In this document: positions 26,847-34,700 of the stretch, piece by piece | Numbering within the stretch: position 1 is the first letter of the stretch | Layout: every line of letters starts with the position of its first letter | Assembly (NCBI GenBank): GCA_026388095.1 | Contig: JAPLKL010000017.1 | Coordinates: 36,131 to 100,130 of the forward strand | Reading direction: 5' to 3' | DNA: 64,000 nt | From: Elusimicrobiota bacterium | GTDB lineage: Bacteria > Elusimicrobiota > Elusimicrobia > UBA1565 > UBA9628 | Translations under genes and position numbers: made by a program | Notes under the pieces: generated by a model | Seen by the model: the letters and a program-made list of their open reading frames with translations, nothing else | Databases searched by the model: none | What the model was told of the DNA's origin: nothing

Positions 26847-27749
26847 GTGAAACCAGAAGCGGCTTCGCAGAAGTTCGACGTGGTGCGTCTGGCCGACGGC
26901 CTGTTCAAGGTGAAGCTCAACCAGGGCCGGGGCTTCTTCAAGATCGGGGTGGAGAAAAAACCCGGCGAAGCCAACTCCTTCTTCCTGGAGATCAATGGCG
27001 CCCGCAAGTTCGAGATCGGCAACGACTGCGACACCTGCCACTTCTGGTTCAAATGCCTGCATGAGCCACGCCTCTCCCGCAAGGTCGTCAATCTGCCTAA
27101 GGCCTTCCAGGTCCCCCGGCCGCTGGACGAGAACATGGTCCAGGACCTGGGCCCTATCCTCGAGCTCCAGGAGAAGGGCGAGTTCGAAGTGTTCGAGACG
27201 TCCATCAACGTCACCGGCCCCTACGACAGCGAGGACGAGGGCTCCTATTTCTTCAACAGCGAGTTCATGGACCTCTGGGACATCTCGGACCCGCGCGAGG
27301 AAGGACTGCTCTCGGGCTGGGAGCATTACGAGGGGCAGCGGCCCCGCATCTTCCGGCACGCGGACTGCAACGTCGTGGAGAGCCAGTTTGATTTCGTCGT
27401 CCCTCTGGTCCCGCGCGGGATGCTCAAGGATGAGAACGTCAAGGTCTACCAGTCCATGATCGCCAACGGCGACCGGCCGCGGATCCTGCTGCTGGGCCTC
27501 TACCATCGCGGCATCCCCGAGGTGGTCCGGCGCGGACGCAGCAAGATCCTGCATAGCTTCTTCGCGGGCTTCGTCCTCGACGGACATCACAAGCTGGCGG
27601 CCTACCGCCGCGCCGGGGTGCCGGCCAAGTTCCTCGTGGTGCTCTCCCAGAAGGCCAGCAAGTACTTCCTGCTGCGCGACGAGGGCGTCGCGCCGCGCCC
27701 CAGGTTCGAAGAGCGCCTCGCGGCTCTGGCCGCGCCAGCCGCCGGCTGA
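26847..27749 (+). CDS. ParB/sulfiredoxin-like domain protein with Cys cluster
   Basis: About 300 residues. I chose GTG 26847 because GGGGAGG sits 5 nt before it; ATG 26811 in frame is possible. The C-terminal third has the ParB/Srx nucleotide-binding signature VLDGHHKLAAYRRAGVPA near residue 240. An N-terminal beta-rich part (FDVVRLADGLFKVKLNQ) leads to Cys-x2-Cys-x5-Cys (CDTCHFWFKC, near 65-75), a possible metal site. No HTH is present, so it is unlikely to be a chromosome-partition ParB. Enzymatic (nuclease or kinase-like) or regulatory activity is possible. Confidence 0.7.
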   Translation: MKPEAASQKFDVVRLADGLFKVKLNQGRGFFKIGVEKKPGEANSFFLEINGARKFEIGNDCDTCHFWFKCLHEPRLSRKVVNLPKAFQVPRPLDENMVQDLGPILELQEKGEFEVFETSINVTGPYDSEDEGSYFFNSEFMDLWDISDPREEGLLSGWEHYEGQRPRIFRHADCNVVESQFDFVVPLVPRGMLKDENVKVYQSMIANGDRPRILLLGLYHRGIPEVVRRGRSKILHSFFAGFVLDGHHKLAAYRRAGVPAKFLVVLSQKASKYFLLRDEGVAPRPRFEERLAALAAPAAG

Positions 27750-27750
27750 C

Positions 27751-27866
27751 TTGCGTTTTCAAAGAAACCGGCTATACTAGAGGTGTCCTCCTAGGCCTAA
27801 GGACCTATTGCTGGCTTGGGTCTTAGGACTCTGAGCAAGTAGGACTGCGGGGGCTAGAATCTAGGT
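27751..27866 (+). promoter_or_regulatory. CTAG-rich upstream element with two candidate promoters
   Basis: Four CTAG tetramers fall within about 90 bp, along with CCTAGGCCTAAGG and GTCTTAGGACT. One promoter is TTGCGT, 16 nt, TATACT (27773-27778), which would give a leader of about 80 nt able to fold (GTCCT/AGGAC). A second -10, TAGAAT (27855-27860), lies 6 nt before the ATG and would give a leaderless mRNA. Confidence 0.5.
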
Positions 27867-30110
27867 ATGCCGAGTGCCAAAGGGCCCAGAATCCCGTCTG
27901 TGGGGGCATGGCTCATCCCCTGGGCCTTGGCGCTGTTCGTTTTCCTGCCGCCCGCGGCGGCCGAGCCGAGCCTCTCCACGGCCGATCCCCTCTCCACCCA
28001 CGTGTCCCAGCAGGCCCGCTTCGACCTCAAGGCGCTGGGCCAGGACCTGGTCCAGCATCTGAGCGGGCAGAAGCCCGCCTCCCTGCCTGACCTGGACCGG
28101 CGCCTGCGCGACATCGAGGCGCGCCTTGCGACCGGCGCGATGCTCGAGTCCGAGGCGGCCGACATCCGCGTCGAGGTGCAGCGGCTCTCGACTCTGCTCA
28201 ACAATACCGCGACTTTGGCCGCGACCTCGGGCGGCGCGATGACTCCCAAGGTCCAGGCTTTGGTCAGGAACGTGACCGGGACCGCCAACGGCGGCGGCGT
28301 CGAGACCGTGGCCTTGCTCATGGCCGGCCTGCGCCGCGTGGCGGCCGAGCCCGAGGACGCGGCACAGATCTTCGACAACCTGAGCCGGCAGTTGGGCGAT
28401 CCCAAGCTTTCGGCGGCGCTCAAGGCGATGGGCTCCGGTTCCGGCCGGGATGCCGTGCTCGCGGCGGTGACGGGCAAGACGGAGCCGATCTCCTACACGG
28501 ACCCCGCCTTGGTCAAGAAGCTGTCGGACCTCAAGGGCGAGCCCATCCCTGCTCCCCAGACGTCCCCGTTCACACATCCTGCCGCGGTCGCCTTGAACAA
28601 CCGGCACCTGGCGCTGGAGAAGAAGATCATCGCCCACCTCACCGGCGCGGCCGCCTCCACCTTCGACGGACTCAAGAAGGAGCTGGAAGGCCTCAAGAAG
28701 GACCTCGGCTCGGCGAAGGAGCTCGCCGACGGCGAGCGCGCCGCTTTGGCGAAGCTCCTGGAGCGCGACGAAAGGCTGCTGACGGGCGGCGCGGCGCTGG
28801 CGCGCGGCGAGGCGCGGCTGGATCCTCGGCTCGAGAAGGTCCTCGCCGCGGCGGCCGGCAAGGACCGGCGCGCGGCGGCCGCCGCCGTCGACGCCGTCAT
28901 CAGCCAGCTGCAGAGCGTCGCGACCAAGCGCGACCCTGCGGCCCTCAACCGGGTCTTCGACAATCTGCGCGCGAGCCTGGGCTCCGATCCTTCGGTCGCA
29001 GCCGACCTCGACGCGGTCAAAGCCGAGTTCGGAGCGAAGCCATCCCGCGAGGCGGTCGTGCTCCCCGCGGCGGCCAAGACGGCGGCTGCTCCCGCGCCCG
29101 CGCCTGCGCCGGCTCCCAGCCAGGACGAAATCGCCGCTCAGAATTGCCAGGAGGCGCTCAACGGCGCGCTGCTTTCAGGGACGCTCTCAGGTTTATGCAA
29201 GAAGGGAGCCGTCGGACGCTCGGGGGCGGTGATCCTGGCCGGGGTGCTCGACACCATCCGCCAGCAGTTCGGGACAGTATCAGGGATTCTGACGAACATC
29301 GGCTTCATGCTGCTCGGCCTGCTCATGGGAGCGCTGACCGGCGGCGTGGGCTTGATCATCAAGATCATCATCGCGCTGGGCATGGGGATCTGGGCGCTGA
29401 TGAAGCTGGTGCCGGCGTTCGTCAAGGCGTTCAAGGCCTTTTTTGATGCGAAAGAAGGGTCGGTCGAGCGCTATGTCGCCATCCGCCAATTGGCGGCGCT
29501 CTTCACGGGCGTCGCCATCATGATCGTGATGGCCATCATCGGCGCCAAGATCGGGAAGATGCAGAAGGTCCAGGCCTTCCAGGCCAAGCTCGCCACCGTC
29601 GCCGGGAAATTCACCCAAGCTCGCCACCGTCGCCGGGAAATTCACACCGAAGCTGCCGAGCTGGGCTTCCAAGCTGGGCGGCGGCGAGGAGCCTGCCGCG
29701 GCCCCGGAGCCTGCGGGAGCTCCCGCGAAAGCGGCGGTCTTGGCCGAAGGCGCCGAAAAGGCCCTTCCTGGCGGAAAGGCTCCCGCGGGCACGAAGGCGG
29801 TCGCCCTTGCCGAAGGCGCGGAGGAGGCCGGCGCGGCCAGCAAGGTCGCTGCCCTGGACAAGGCCCTCCCTGGCGGAAAGGCCCCCGCGGGCACGAAGGC
29901 GGTCGCCCTCGCCGAAGGCGCGGAGGAGGCCGGCGCGGCCAGCAAGGTCGCTGCCCTGGACAAGGCGCTCCCCGACGGCGAGGTCCCGACGGTCGCGGGC
30001 GAGCCCGCCCCGGTCCCGACAGGCAAACCCTCTTTCATGCAGAGCGTGCGCGAGCTTCTGGGCCGGCAGGAGAGGCTTTCCTCTTTGAAGCAGGCGCTCA
30101 AGAACCCTGA
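27867..30110 (+). CDS. Large exported/membrane protein, N-terminal part (frame broken at about 29616)
   Basis: The true coding part runs from ATG 27867 to about 29616; codons after that to the stop at 30110 are out of frame. Signal peptide about residues 12-32 (PWALALFVFLPPAAA). Residues 40-420 are helical and Ala-rich with no recognised domain. Residues about 465-570 hold three or four membrane segments (VILAGVL, IGFMLLGLLMGALTGGVGLIIKI, ALFTGVAIMIVMAIIGA). A 31-bp tandem duplication shifts the frame by +1. Removing one copy joins it to the frame ending at 31416, giving a protein of about 1172 residues. It could be a real mutation or an assembly error. Confidence 0.72.
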   Translation: MPSAKGPRIPSVGAWLIPWALALFVFLPPAAAEPSLSTADPLSTHVSQQARFDLKALGQDLVQHLSGQKPASLPDLDRRLRDIEARLATGAMLESEAADIRVEVQRLSTLLNNTATLAATSGGAMTPKVQALVRNVTGTANGGGVETVALLMAGLRRVAAEPEDAAQIFDNLSRQLGDPKLSAALKAMGSGSGRDAVLAAVTGKTEPISYTDPALVKKLSDLKGEPIPAPQTSPFTHPAAVALNNRHLALEKKIIAHLTGAAASTFDGLKKELEGLKKDLGSAKELADGERAALAKLLERDERLLTGGAALARGEARLDPRLEKVLAAAAGKDRRAAAAAVDAVISQLQSVATKRDPAALNRVFDNLRASLGSDPSVAADLDAVKAEFGAKPSREAVVLPAAAKTAAAPAPAPAPAPSQDEIAAQNCQEALNGALLSGTLSGLCKKGAVGRSGAVILAGVLDTIRQQFGTVSGILTNIGFMLLGLLMGALTGGVGLIIKIIIALGMGIWALMKLVPAFVKAFKAFFDAKEGSVERYVAIRQLAALFTGVAIMIVMAIIGAKIGKMQKVQAFQAKLATVAGKFTQARHRRREIHTEAAELGFQAGRRRGACRGPGACGSSRESGGLGRRRRKGPSWRKGSRGHEGGRPCRRRGGGRRGQQGRCPGQGPPWRKGPRGHEGGRPRRRRGGGRRGQQGRCPGQGAPRRRGPDGRGRARPGPDRQTLFHAERARASGPAGEAFLFEAGAQEP
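29585..29646 (+). repeat. 31-bp tandem duplication causing a frameshift
   Basis: The segment starting AAGCTCGCCACCGTCGCC occurs at 29586 and again at 29617, in direct tandem with a period of 31 bp. As 31 is not a multiple of 3, it moves the reading frame. The protein sequence KLATVAGKFT is read in frame 0 from the first copy and in frame +1 from the second. Confidence 0.9.
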
Positions 30111-31416
30111 GGAGATCGCCAGTCTCGCCGAGAAGGACCCCATCATGAAGGGGATGTTGGGCGAAGGCAAGGTCCCGAACAAGGCCTTCGTCGGCGAATA
30201 CCAGGCTCGGGTCGCGCAGCTGCCCAAGCCCGGGTTCATGGCATCGGTGGTCGCCAAGCTCGCCTCCCCGGAAGTCTATAACGGAGTGAACGTGTTCTCG
30301 ATGCTCAACAACAGATATGAGGGACCGCCCCCTCCGCCGAAGATAAACTTCGATGGTGCTTCAGCCAAGCCGGTCGATGGCGGCGACCTGCCCCGCAAGG
30401 TGGAAGACGGCCCCAAGCCCGACGACGAGCGCGTGCCGGCTCTTCCAGAGGAGGAGCAGGGCCGCAAGCCGTCGATCGACGCCGCCGGTCCCGGCGGCCC
30501 GGTCGATTCTTCCGGCCAGTTGACCGATACTCCGTCCCCGCGCGACACCAAGACCGGGACCAACGGCATCCCCGACAAGGAGCGCCAGTCCTTCTCTCCG
30601 GATAAGGCCCCCAAAGCCGACTCAGGCGGAGACAAGGATAAAGGCGGGGTCAAGACCGGAAAGATCAACGCCGGTAATCCGTTCGGTGGCGGCGGTGGTG
30701 GCGGCGGCGGTGGCGGCGGCGGTGGCGGCGGCGGTGCTGGCGGAAGCGGCGGTGGATCCTCATCGGGCGGCGATATCGCCACGCCTGCCCTGGCCGACGC
30801 CGGCGCAGTGAGCGCGGCGGTCCCGGCCGGACTGAGCACCAAGGCCGCCGCGGACCCGATAGTCGTGCGACCCAAGCCCCTGATGACGACCCGGGACGCC
30901 CCCACCTTGGAGGGCGGACACACCGAAGCCGTCTCTTTGGCGAAGAAATACGACGGCTCCGTGGAGCGGCCCAGAGAGGGCGCGAAGAAGGACGACACAC
31001 CGATCCTGGGCGCGGTCAGCGCCGGGTCCACCGGTGCCGGGTCGGAGTGGGCCGCCCTGCCCCAGTTCAGCCCGAAGCGCGCCGCGCCCGGCAAGCCCGA
31101 GACGGCCGACCCCGCCGAGGTCGCCCCCGATCAATCCCGCGGCCGGCCGGCACGGACTCCCGCGCCCATCCGAGCTGCCACCCAGGCGGCCGCCGTCAAG
31201 GCCGCCCCCGAGGATTTCACCTACACCTACCTGTCTCCAGCCCAGCATTCTTACGAATTCTCCAAGAGCTCGCCGCAGCGGCCGGACGAGTCGGGCCGCA
31301 AGCTTCTGACGGACATCGGGCTGAGGCTCTCGGCCGCCGGAGCGGTGGGCTATCTGCTGCTCTACTCCAACCTTCCCTACCTGATCGGCCTCTCCCGCCG
31401 CAAGCGCCGGCCGTAA
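29617..31416 (+). CDS. Large exported/membrane protein, C-terminal part (after frame break)
   Basis: The frame is open from the second duplication copy to the stop at 31416. There is no good start near its beginning (TTG 29740 is the first option), as expected for the tail of a broken gene. It contains two perfect-period 34-residue repeats, a Gly tract of about 18 residues plus more Gly/Ser (30683-30767), a long disordered Pro/Lys/Asp-rich region, and a C-terminal membrane segment (GAVGYLLLYSNLPYLIGL) before a basic tail RRKRRP. Topology suggests a large periplasmic loop tethered at both ends. Confidence 0.7.
   Translation, partial: KLATVAGKFTPKLPSWASKLGGGEEPAAAPEPAGAPAKAAVLAEGAEKALPGGKAPAGTKAVALAEGAEEAGAASKVAALDKALPGGKAPAGTKAVALAEGAEEAGAASKVAALDKALPDGEVPTVAGEPAPVPTGKPSFMQSVRELLGRQERLSSLKQALKNPEEIASLAEKDPIMKGMLGEGKVPNKAFVGEYQARVAQLPKPGFMASVVAKLASPEVYNGVNVFSMLNNRYEGPPPPPKINFDGASAKPVDGGDLPRKVEDGPKPDDERVPALPEEEQGRKPSIDAAGPGGPVDSSGQLTDTPSPRDTKTGTNGIPDKERQSFSPDKAPKADSGGDKDKGGVKTGKINAGNPFGGGGGGGGGGGGGGGGGAGGSGGGSSSGGDIATPALADAGAVSAAVPAGLSTKAAADPIVVRPKPLMTTRDAPTLEGGHTEAVSLAKKYDGSVERPREGAKKDDTPILGAVSAGSTGAGSEWAALPQFSPKRAAPGKPETADPAEVAPDQSRGRPARTPAPIRAATQAAAVKAAPEDFTYTYLSPAQHSYEFSKSSPQRPDESGRKLLTDIGLRLSAAGAVGYLLLYSNLPYLIGLSRRKRRP
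29761..29964 (+). repeat. Two tandem 102-bp coding repeats
   Basis: Copies at 29761-29862 and 29863-29964 encode 34-residue units starting ALPGGKAPAGTKAVALAEGA. They are nearly identical at DNA level, and a partial third copy (ALPDGE) starts at 29965. In-frame, so they change length but not frame. Confidence 0.9.
30683..30750 (+). repeat. GGCGGT-type microsatellite encoding poly-Gly
   Basis: A near-perfect run of GGC/GGT codons encodes about 18 consecutive glycines. Such tracts are prone to length change in units of 3 bp. Confidence 0.85.
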
Positions 31417-31525
31417 GGAAATCCGTCCGGCCGGCACCTGCGGAACTTCCGATACGCAGGCGGAACCTCCGATACCGCCGGCGCCGTCAATAAGGTAGAA
31501 TGTCGTCTCGGAACCCGATAGCGAC

Positions 31526-33124
31526 ATGATTTCCCGTTGCCCCAGTTGCGGCATCCAAGTCGACGACGAGGCCCAGCAGTGCCCCAAGTGCTATTGGGAC
31601 TTCGCGAAGTTCAAGCGCGTCCCGCCGCCGGGCGCCGCGCCCGCCAAGGAAGAGGCGCCACCCCCCCGCGCCGCCAACGATTTCACGCCTGAGCCTGAGT
31701 TGCCCGCGTCCGCGTTCGCTCCTGCGCCGGCGCCGCTGCCGCCGCCGGTTCAATTGCCCCCCATCGGCAATTTCGGCGCTCAGACGCAGGGCCCGTCATT
31801 GCCGGCCGCGCCGCAGCCCCAGGCTCCCGCCCAGGCTCGGCCCGATGAATCGGGCGGTCTGTCCCTCCCGCAACTGGGCAGGATCGGCGAGCCCGCGCCG
31901 CGGGCGCAGGGGCCGTCCGGGATACCCATGCTGCCGGCCGTGCCCCCGTCTAGGACTCCCGGCGATCCTCCTTTCGCGCCGGGCCGCCCGATCGGCGCCT
32001 CCGCATCGCCGCCGCCGCTGCTGCCGGTGAGCGACTACCAGGCCCCCTCGAAGGCGGCGGCCGCCGCGCCGCCCCCGGGACCGAAAGCGGCACCCAAGCC
32101 CATCCTTCCTCCCGCGGAGAAGAAGGCCCCCGGGCCGTCGCAGGGGCTCCCTCAGGTCCCCCGGGCGCGGCCCGCCAAGCCCGAGCCGCCCCCGCTGACG
32201 GCCGTGCAGTCAGGCGGCGGCTGGGGCAGCGCCTCCCCGCCCCGGCCGTCGGCCGCTAAGCCTGGAGAGAGATCGTCGACGACGGTGCAGCCCAAGCCCG
32301 GCCGCGGGCGCTCTCCGCTGCTCAACCGCGTGACCGCCGGCGTGGTCATCCTCGGCGTGTTCTTCGTCATCGTCATGCAGATCGTCATGCGACCCGACGT
32401 GAAGGTGGGCCGCAGCAGCAGCAGCATGCCGACCTTCGCCAAGGACTCGCGGCCCCAGCCGCTGCAGTTGCCGCCCGCGAAGGAGGCCGGCGAGCCTGCC
32501 GCTGCCGCGCCGCTTCCCAGCGTCGCCCCATCGAGCACCTCCGCCGCGGCGGCCCCGGTCGAGCCCGTCCGGACGACCTCGGCTCCGGCCGTGGCGCCGG
32601 CGGTTCCGGCCGCTCCCGCGGCGGCGCCCAAGCCGCCTGCGCCGGCCGCCCCCGCCAAGGCCGCGCCGCCCGCGGCCAAGCCGCGCGCGCACAAGCGCGC
32701 TCCCAGGCCGGAGCCGGACGAGGATGAGGGCCCCCGGTGGACCTTTGAGGGCTCCGTCTACGACCTCATTTCCCTGCGGCCGGTCCACGCGGCGATCTTG
32801 GCCTTCAAGGACTCCTCAGGGAAGGTCTTCGGCCAGACCACCACCGACGAGTACGGGGACTACAGAGTCTCCTTGGAGCCGTTGTCCGAGGCGGCTTATG
32901 TCATGTCTGCCAAGCACGCCGACTACCAGGAGAAATACATCGACGAGATCAAGCCGCCCTTCAAAGAGGTCTCCCTGGAGGAGCGGCGCCAGCTCGTGAG
33001 CATGTCGGCGCGGGCCCGGCCCTGGGTGGGGAAGACAGGGCTGACGGTCCGTCGGGATTTCGTGATGATCCCAAAAGACCTGGGCAAGGGCGGTCCGGAA
33101 GCCCCTGCTGTGCCGGGCCAGTAG
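31526..33124 (+). CDS. Zinc-ribbon, Pro/Ala-linker, single-TM protein with CarboxypepD_reg-like domain
   Basis: 532 residues. The N-terminal zinc ribbon Cys5-x2-Cys8-x10-Cys19-x2-Cys22 has the same spacing as in the 8131 gene. A very long Pro/Ala-rich linker (about 35-265) precedes a membrane segment (VTAGVVILGVFFVIVMQIV), then a second Pro/Ala linker, then a beta-sandwich (FEGSVYDLISLRPVHAAILAF...YGDYRVSLEPL, about 405-470). A TAGAAT box lies at 31495-31500. It is a larger paralogue of the 8131 protein. Function unknown. Confidence 0.8.
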   Translation: MISRCPSCGIQVDDEAQQCPKCYWDFAKFKRVPPPGAAPAKEEAPPPRAANDFTPEPELPASAFAPAPAPLPPPVQLPPIGNFGAQTQGPSLPAAPQPQAPAQARPDESGGLSLPQLGRIGEPAPRAQGPSGIPMLPAVPPSRTPGDPPFAPGRPIGASASPPPLLPVSDYQAPSKAAAAAPPPGPKAAPKPILPPAEKKAPGPSQGLPQVPRARPAKPEPPPLTAVQSGGGWGSASPPRPSAAKPGERSSTTVQPKPGRGRSPLLNRVTAGVVILGVFFVIVMQIVMRPDVKVGRSSSSMPTFAKDSRPQPLQLPPAKEAGEPAAAAPLPSVAPSSTSAAAAPVEPVRTTSAPAVAPAVPAAPAAAPKPPAPAAPAKAAPPAAKPRAHKRAPRPEPDEDEGPRWTFEGSVYDLISLRPVHAAILAFKDSSGKVFGQTTTDEYGDYRVSLEPLSEAAYVMSAKHADYQEKYIDEIKPPFKEVSLEERRQLVSMSARARPWVGKTGLTVRRDFVMIPKDLGKGGPEAPAVPGQ

Positions 33125-33131
33125 AAAAGGC

Positions 33132-34478
33132 CTAGCGGCGGCAGGCCTCTTCTACGTCGCGGATATCCTTGGGGACGTCCGTCAGATTGCGCGCCGGGCC
33201 GCTCGGCATGATGAGGATGTCGTCCTCGATGCGCACGCCCCCGAAATCCAGGAAGCGCTCGGCGCGGCTGAAGTCCACCGAGGCCTTCTGTTTGCGGCGG
33301 TTCTCCGGATCGCGCAGCAGCGCGCCGATGAAGTAGAGCCCGGGCTCGACCGTGACCACGAAGCCGGGCTCGAGCTTGGCCACGAAGCGCAGCAGGAACT
33401 TGAAGGGGTTGCGCAGCTTGCGCCGGCGTCCGCCGGCCGCGTCGTGGACGTCGAGCCCCATCATGTGCGAGAGCCCGTGGGGGTAGAAGAGCCGCACGGC
33501 CCCGTTCTCCACCAGACCGTCGGTCTCGCCCCGCAGGATGCGCAAGGACTTGAGGCCTTCGGCTATGACCCGCATGGAATGCCGGTGCAGGTCGGCGGAG
33601 GGCAGTCCGGGCCGGGCCATGGCGATGCATTCCTTCTGGGCCTGCAGCACGATGGAGTACACATCCTTCTGCCGGCCGGTGAAGCGTCCGCTCACCGGGA
33701 AGGTGCGCGTGATGTCGGCCGCGTAGCCCCGGCATTCCGCGCCTGCGTCGAGCAGCAGGAGGTCACCGGCCCGCATGCGGGAGTCGTTGCGGTGGTAATG
33801 CAGGACCGCGGCGTTGGTCCCGGAAGCGGCGATGGTGGGGAAGGCCAGCAGGGGCAGCCCAGCCTTGCGGCATTCGGCCTCGAAGAGGGCCTGGGCCTCG
33901 TACTCGAACTGGCCCGGGCGCGCGCCGCGCATCACCGCGCGGTGCGCGCGGGCGGTCGCCGCGCTGGCGCGCTCGATGAGCGCGACCTCCCCGGGCGTCT
34001 TGCAGGCGCGCAGTTCGCAGAGGGCCTCGGTGAGCTGCGCGGGACGGGCCTTCAGGCCGCTCAGGCTCTTGCGGTGGAGCTTCAAGGCGCCTTTGTCAGC
34101 GTAGACGGCGCGATAGCCCCGCCGCGTGCGGCGCAGCTCTTTGGGCAAAGTGTCGGCATAGGCGACGCTCTCCACTCCGTAGAGGCGCTTGGCCTCGGCA
34201 GGTCCGGGCACGTGGCCGAGCCAGACGCGGTGCTCGTTGTCGATGCGCGGCATGAAGAGGGTCTGCCGCCGGCGGCGGGGATCGATGAGCAAAGAGCAAC
34301 CCGGCTCGTCCACGCCGCAGAGATAGAGGAAATCGGATTTCTGGCGGAACTCATAGTCCGTGTCCGCGTTGCGCGCCACCATCTCGCCGCCGGAGAGCAG
34401 GATCAAGCCGTCGTCGAGCTTGGCGGAGACGGCGCGGCGGTGTTCACGGCAGGGAGAGCCCGGCAGGGTCTGTTTCAT
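33132..34478 (-). CDS. pepP: Xaa-Pro aminopeptidase (M24B)
   Basis: 448 residues. The N-terminal creatinase-like domain (1-170) begins with the AMP_N pattern REHRRAV...NADTDYEFRQKSDFLYLCG. The catalytic pita-bread domain has the five metal ligands: Asp in LLLLDAGAE, Asp in ADITRTF, His in PHGLSHMMG, Glu in TVEPGLYF and Glu in VRIEDDI. It removes N-terminal residues preceding proline in the cytoplasm. TATAAT (34490-34485) ends 6 nt before the ATG, so it is probably leaderless. Confidence 0.93.
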   Translation of the reverse strand: MKQTLPGSPCREHRRAVSAKLDDGLILLSGGEMVARNADTDYEFRQKSDFLYLCGVDEPGCSLLIDPRRRRQTLFMPRIDNEHRVWLGHVPGPAEAKRLYGVESVAYADTLPKELRRTRRGYRAVYADKGALKLHRKSLSGLKARPAQLTEALCELRACKTPGEVALIERASAATARAHRAVMRGARPGQFEYEAQALFEAECRKAGLPLLAFPTIAASGTNAAVLHYHRNDSRMRAGDLLLLDAGAECRGYAADITRTFPVSGRFTGRQKDVYSIVLQAQKECIAMARPGLPSADLHRHSMRVIAEGLKSLRILRGETDGLVENGAVRLFYPHGLSHMMGLDVHDAAGGRRRKLRNPFKFLLRFVAKLEPGFVVTVEPGLYFIGALLRDPENRRKQKASVDFSRAERFLDFGGVRIEDDILIMPSGPARNLTDVPKDIRDVEEACRR

Positions 34479-34484
34479 GGGCCG

Positions 34485-34490
34485 ATTATA
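34485..34490 (-). promoter_or_regulatory. pepP -10 box (leaderless type)
   Basis: A perfect TATAAT on the minus strand lies 6 nt before the pepP ATG, with no Shine-Dalgarno. Confidence 0.6.
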
Positions 34491-34558
34491 TCATTAAGGA
34501 TGCGGAGAAAATCCGCGCGGTTGCGCCTCCTCCCGTCCATTTGCTACCATGTCTTCGG

Positions 34559-34610
34559 AAGCCACCGCCCCTCAACACGAACGGCAACAAGAGGTGGCTT
34601 TCATTTTTTT
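34559..34610 (+). terminator. Orphan hairpin with T-run upstream of the double-MscS gene
   Basis: Stem AAGCCACC (34559-34566) pairs with GGTGGCTT (34593-34600) around a 26-nt loop, followed by TCATTTTTTT. It looks like an intrinsic terminator, but no plus-strand gene precedes it: pepP runs the other way. It may end a small RNA starting near 34500. Confidence 0.5.
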
Positions 34611-34700
34611 CCCAGTCCCAAAAGCCCTAGGTCCAAAAACGGCATCCCCTCTAGGCCCTTGGGCCAACAAGACGCCGACATACGCGAGTATAATCTCTCC
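34611..34700 (+). promoter_or_regulatory. CTAG-rich upstream element and leaderless promoter of the double-MscS gene
   Basis: It contains GCCCTAGGTCC and CTCTAGGCCCTTGGGCCAA, then TATAAT (34689-34694) 6 nt before the ATG. The style matches the block at 27751-27866. Confidence 0.5.

Noticed and set aside
33444..34700. In-frame upstream extension of the double-MscS gene through the pepP region
   Set aside because: It reads pepP antisense; a clear signal peptide and a TATAAT box define the start at 34701.
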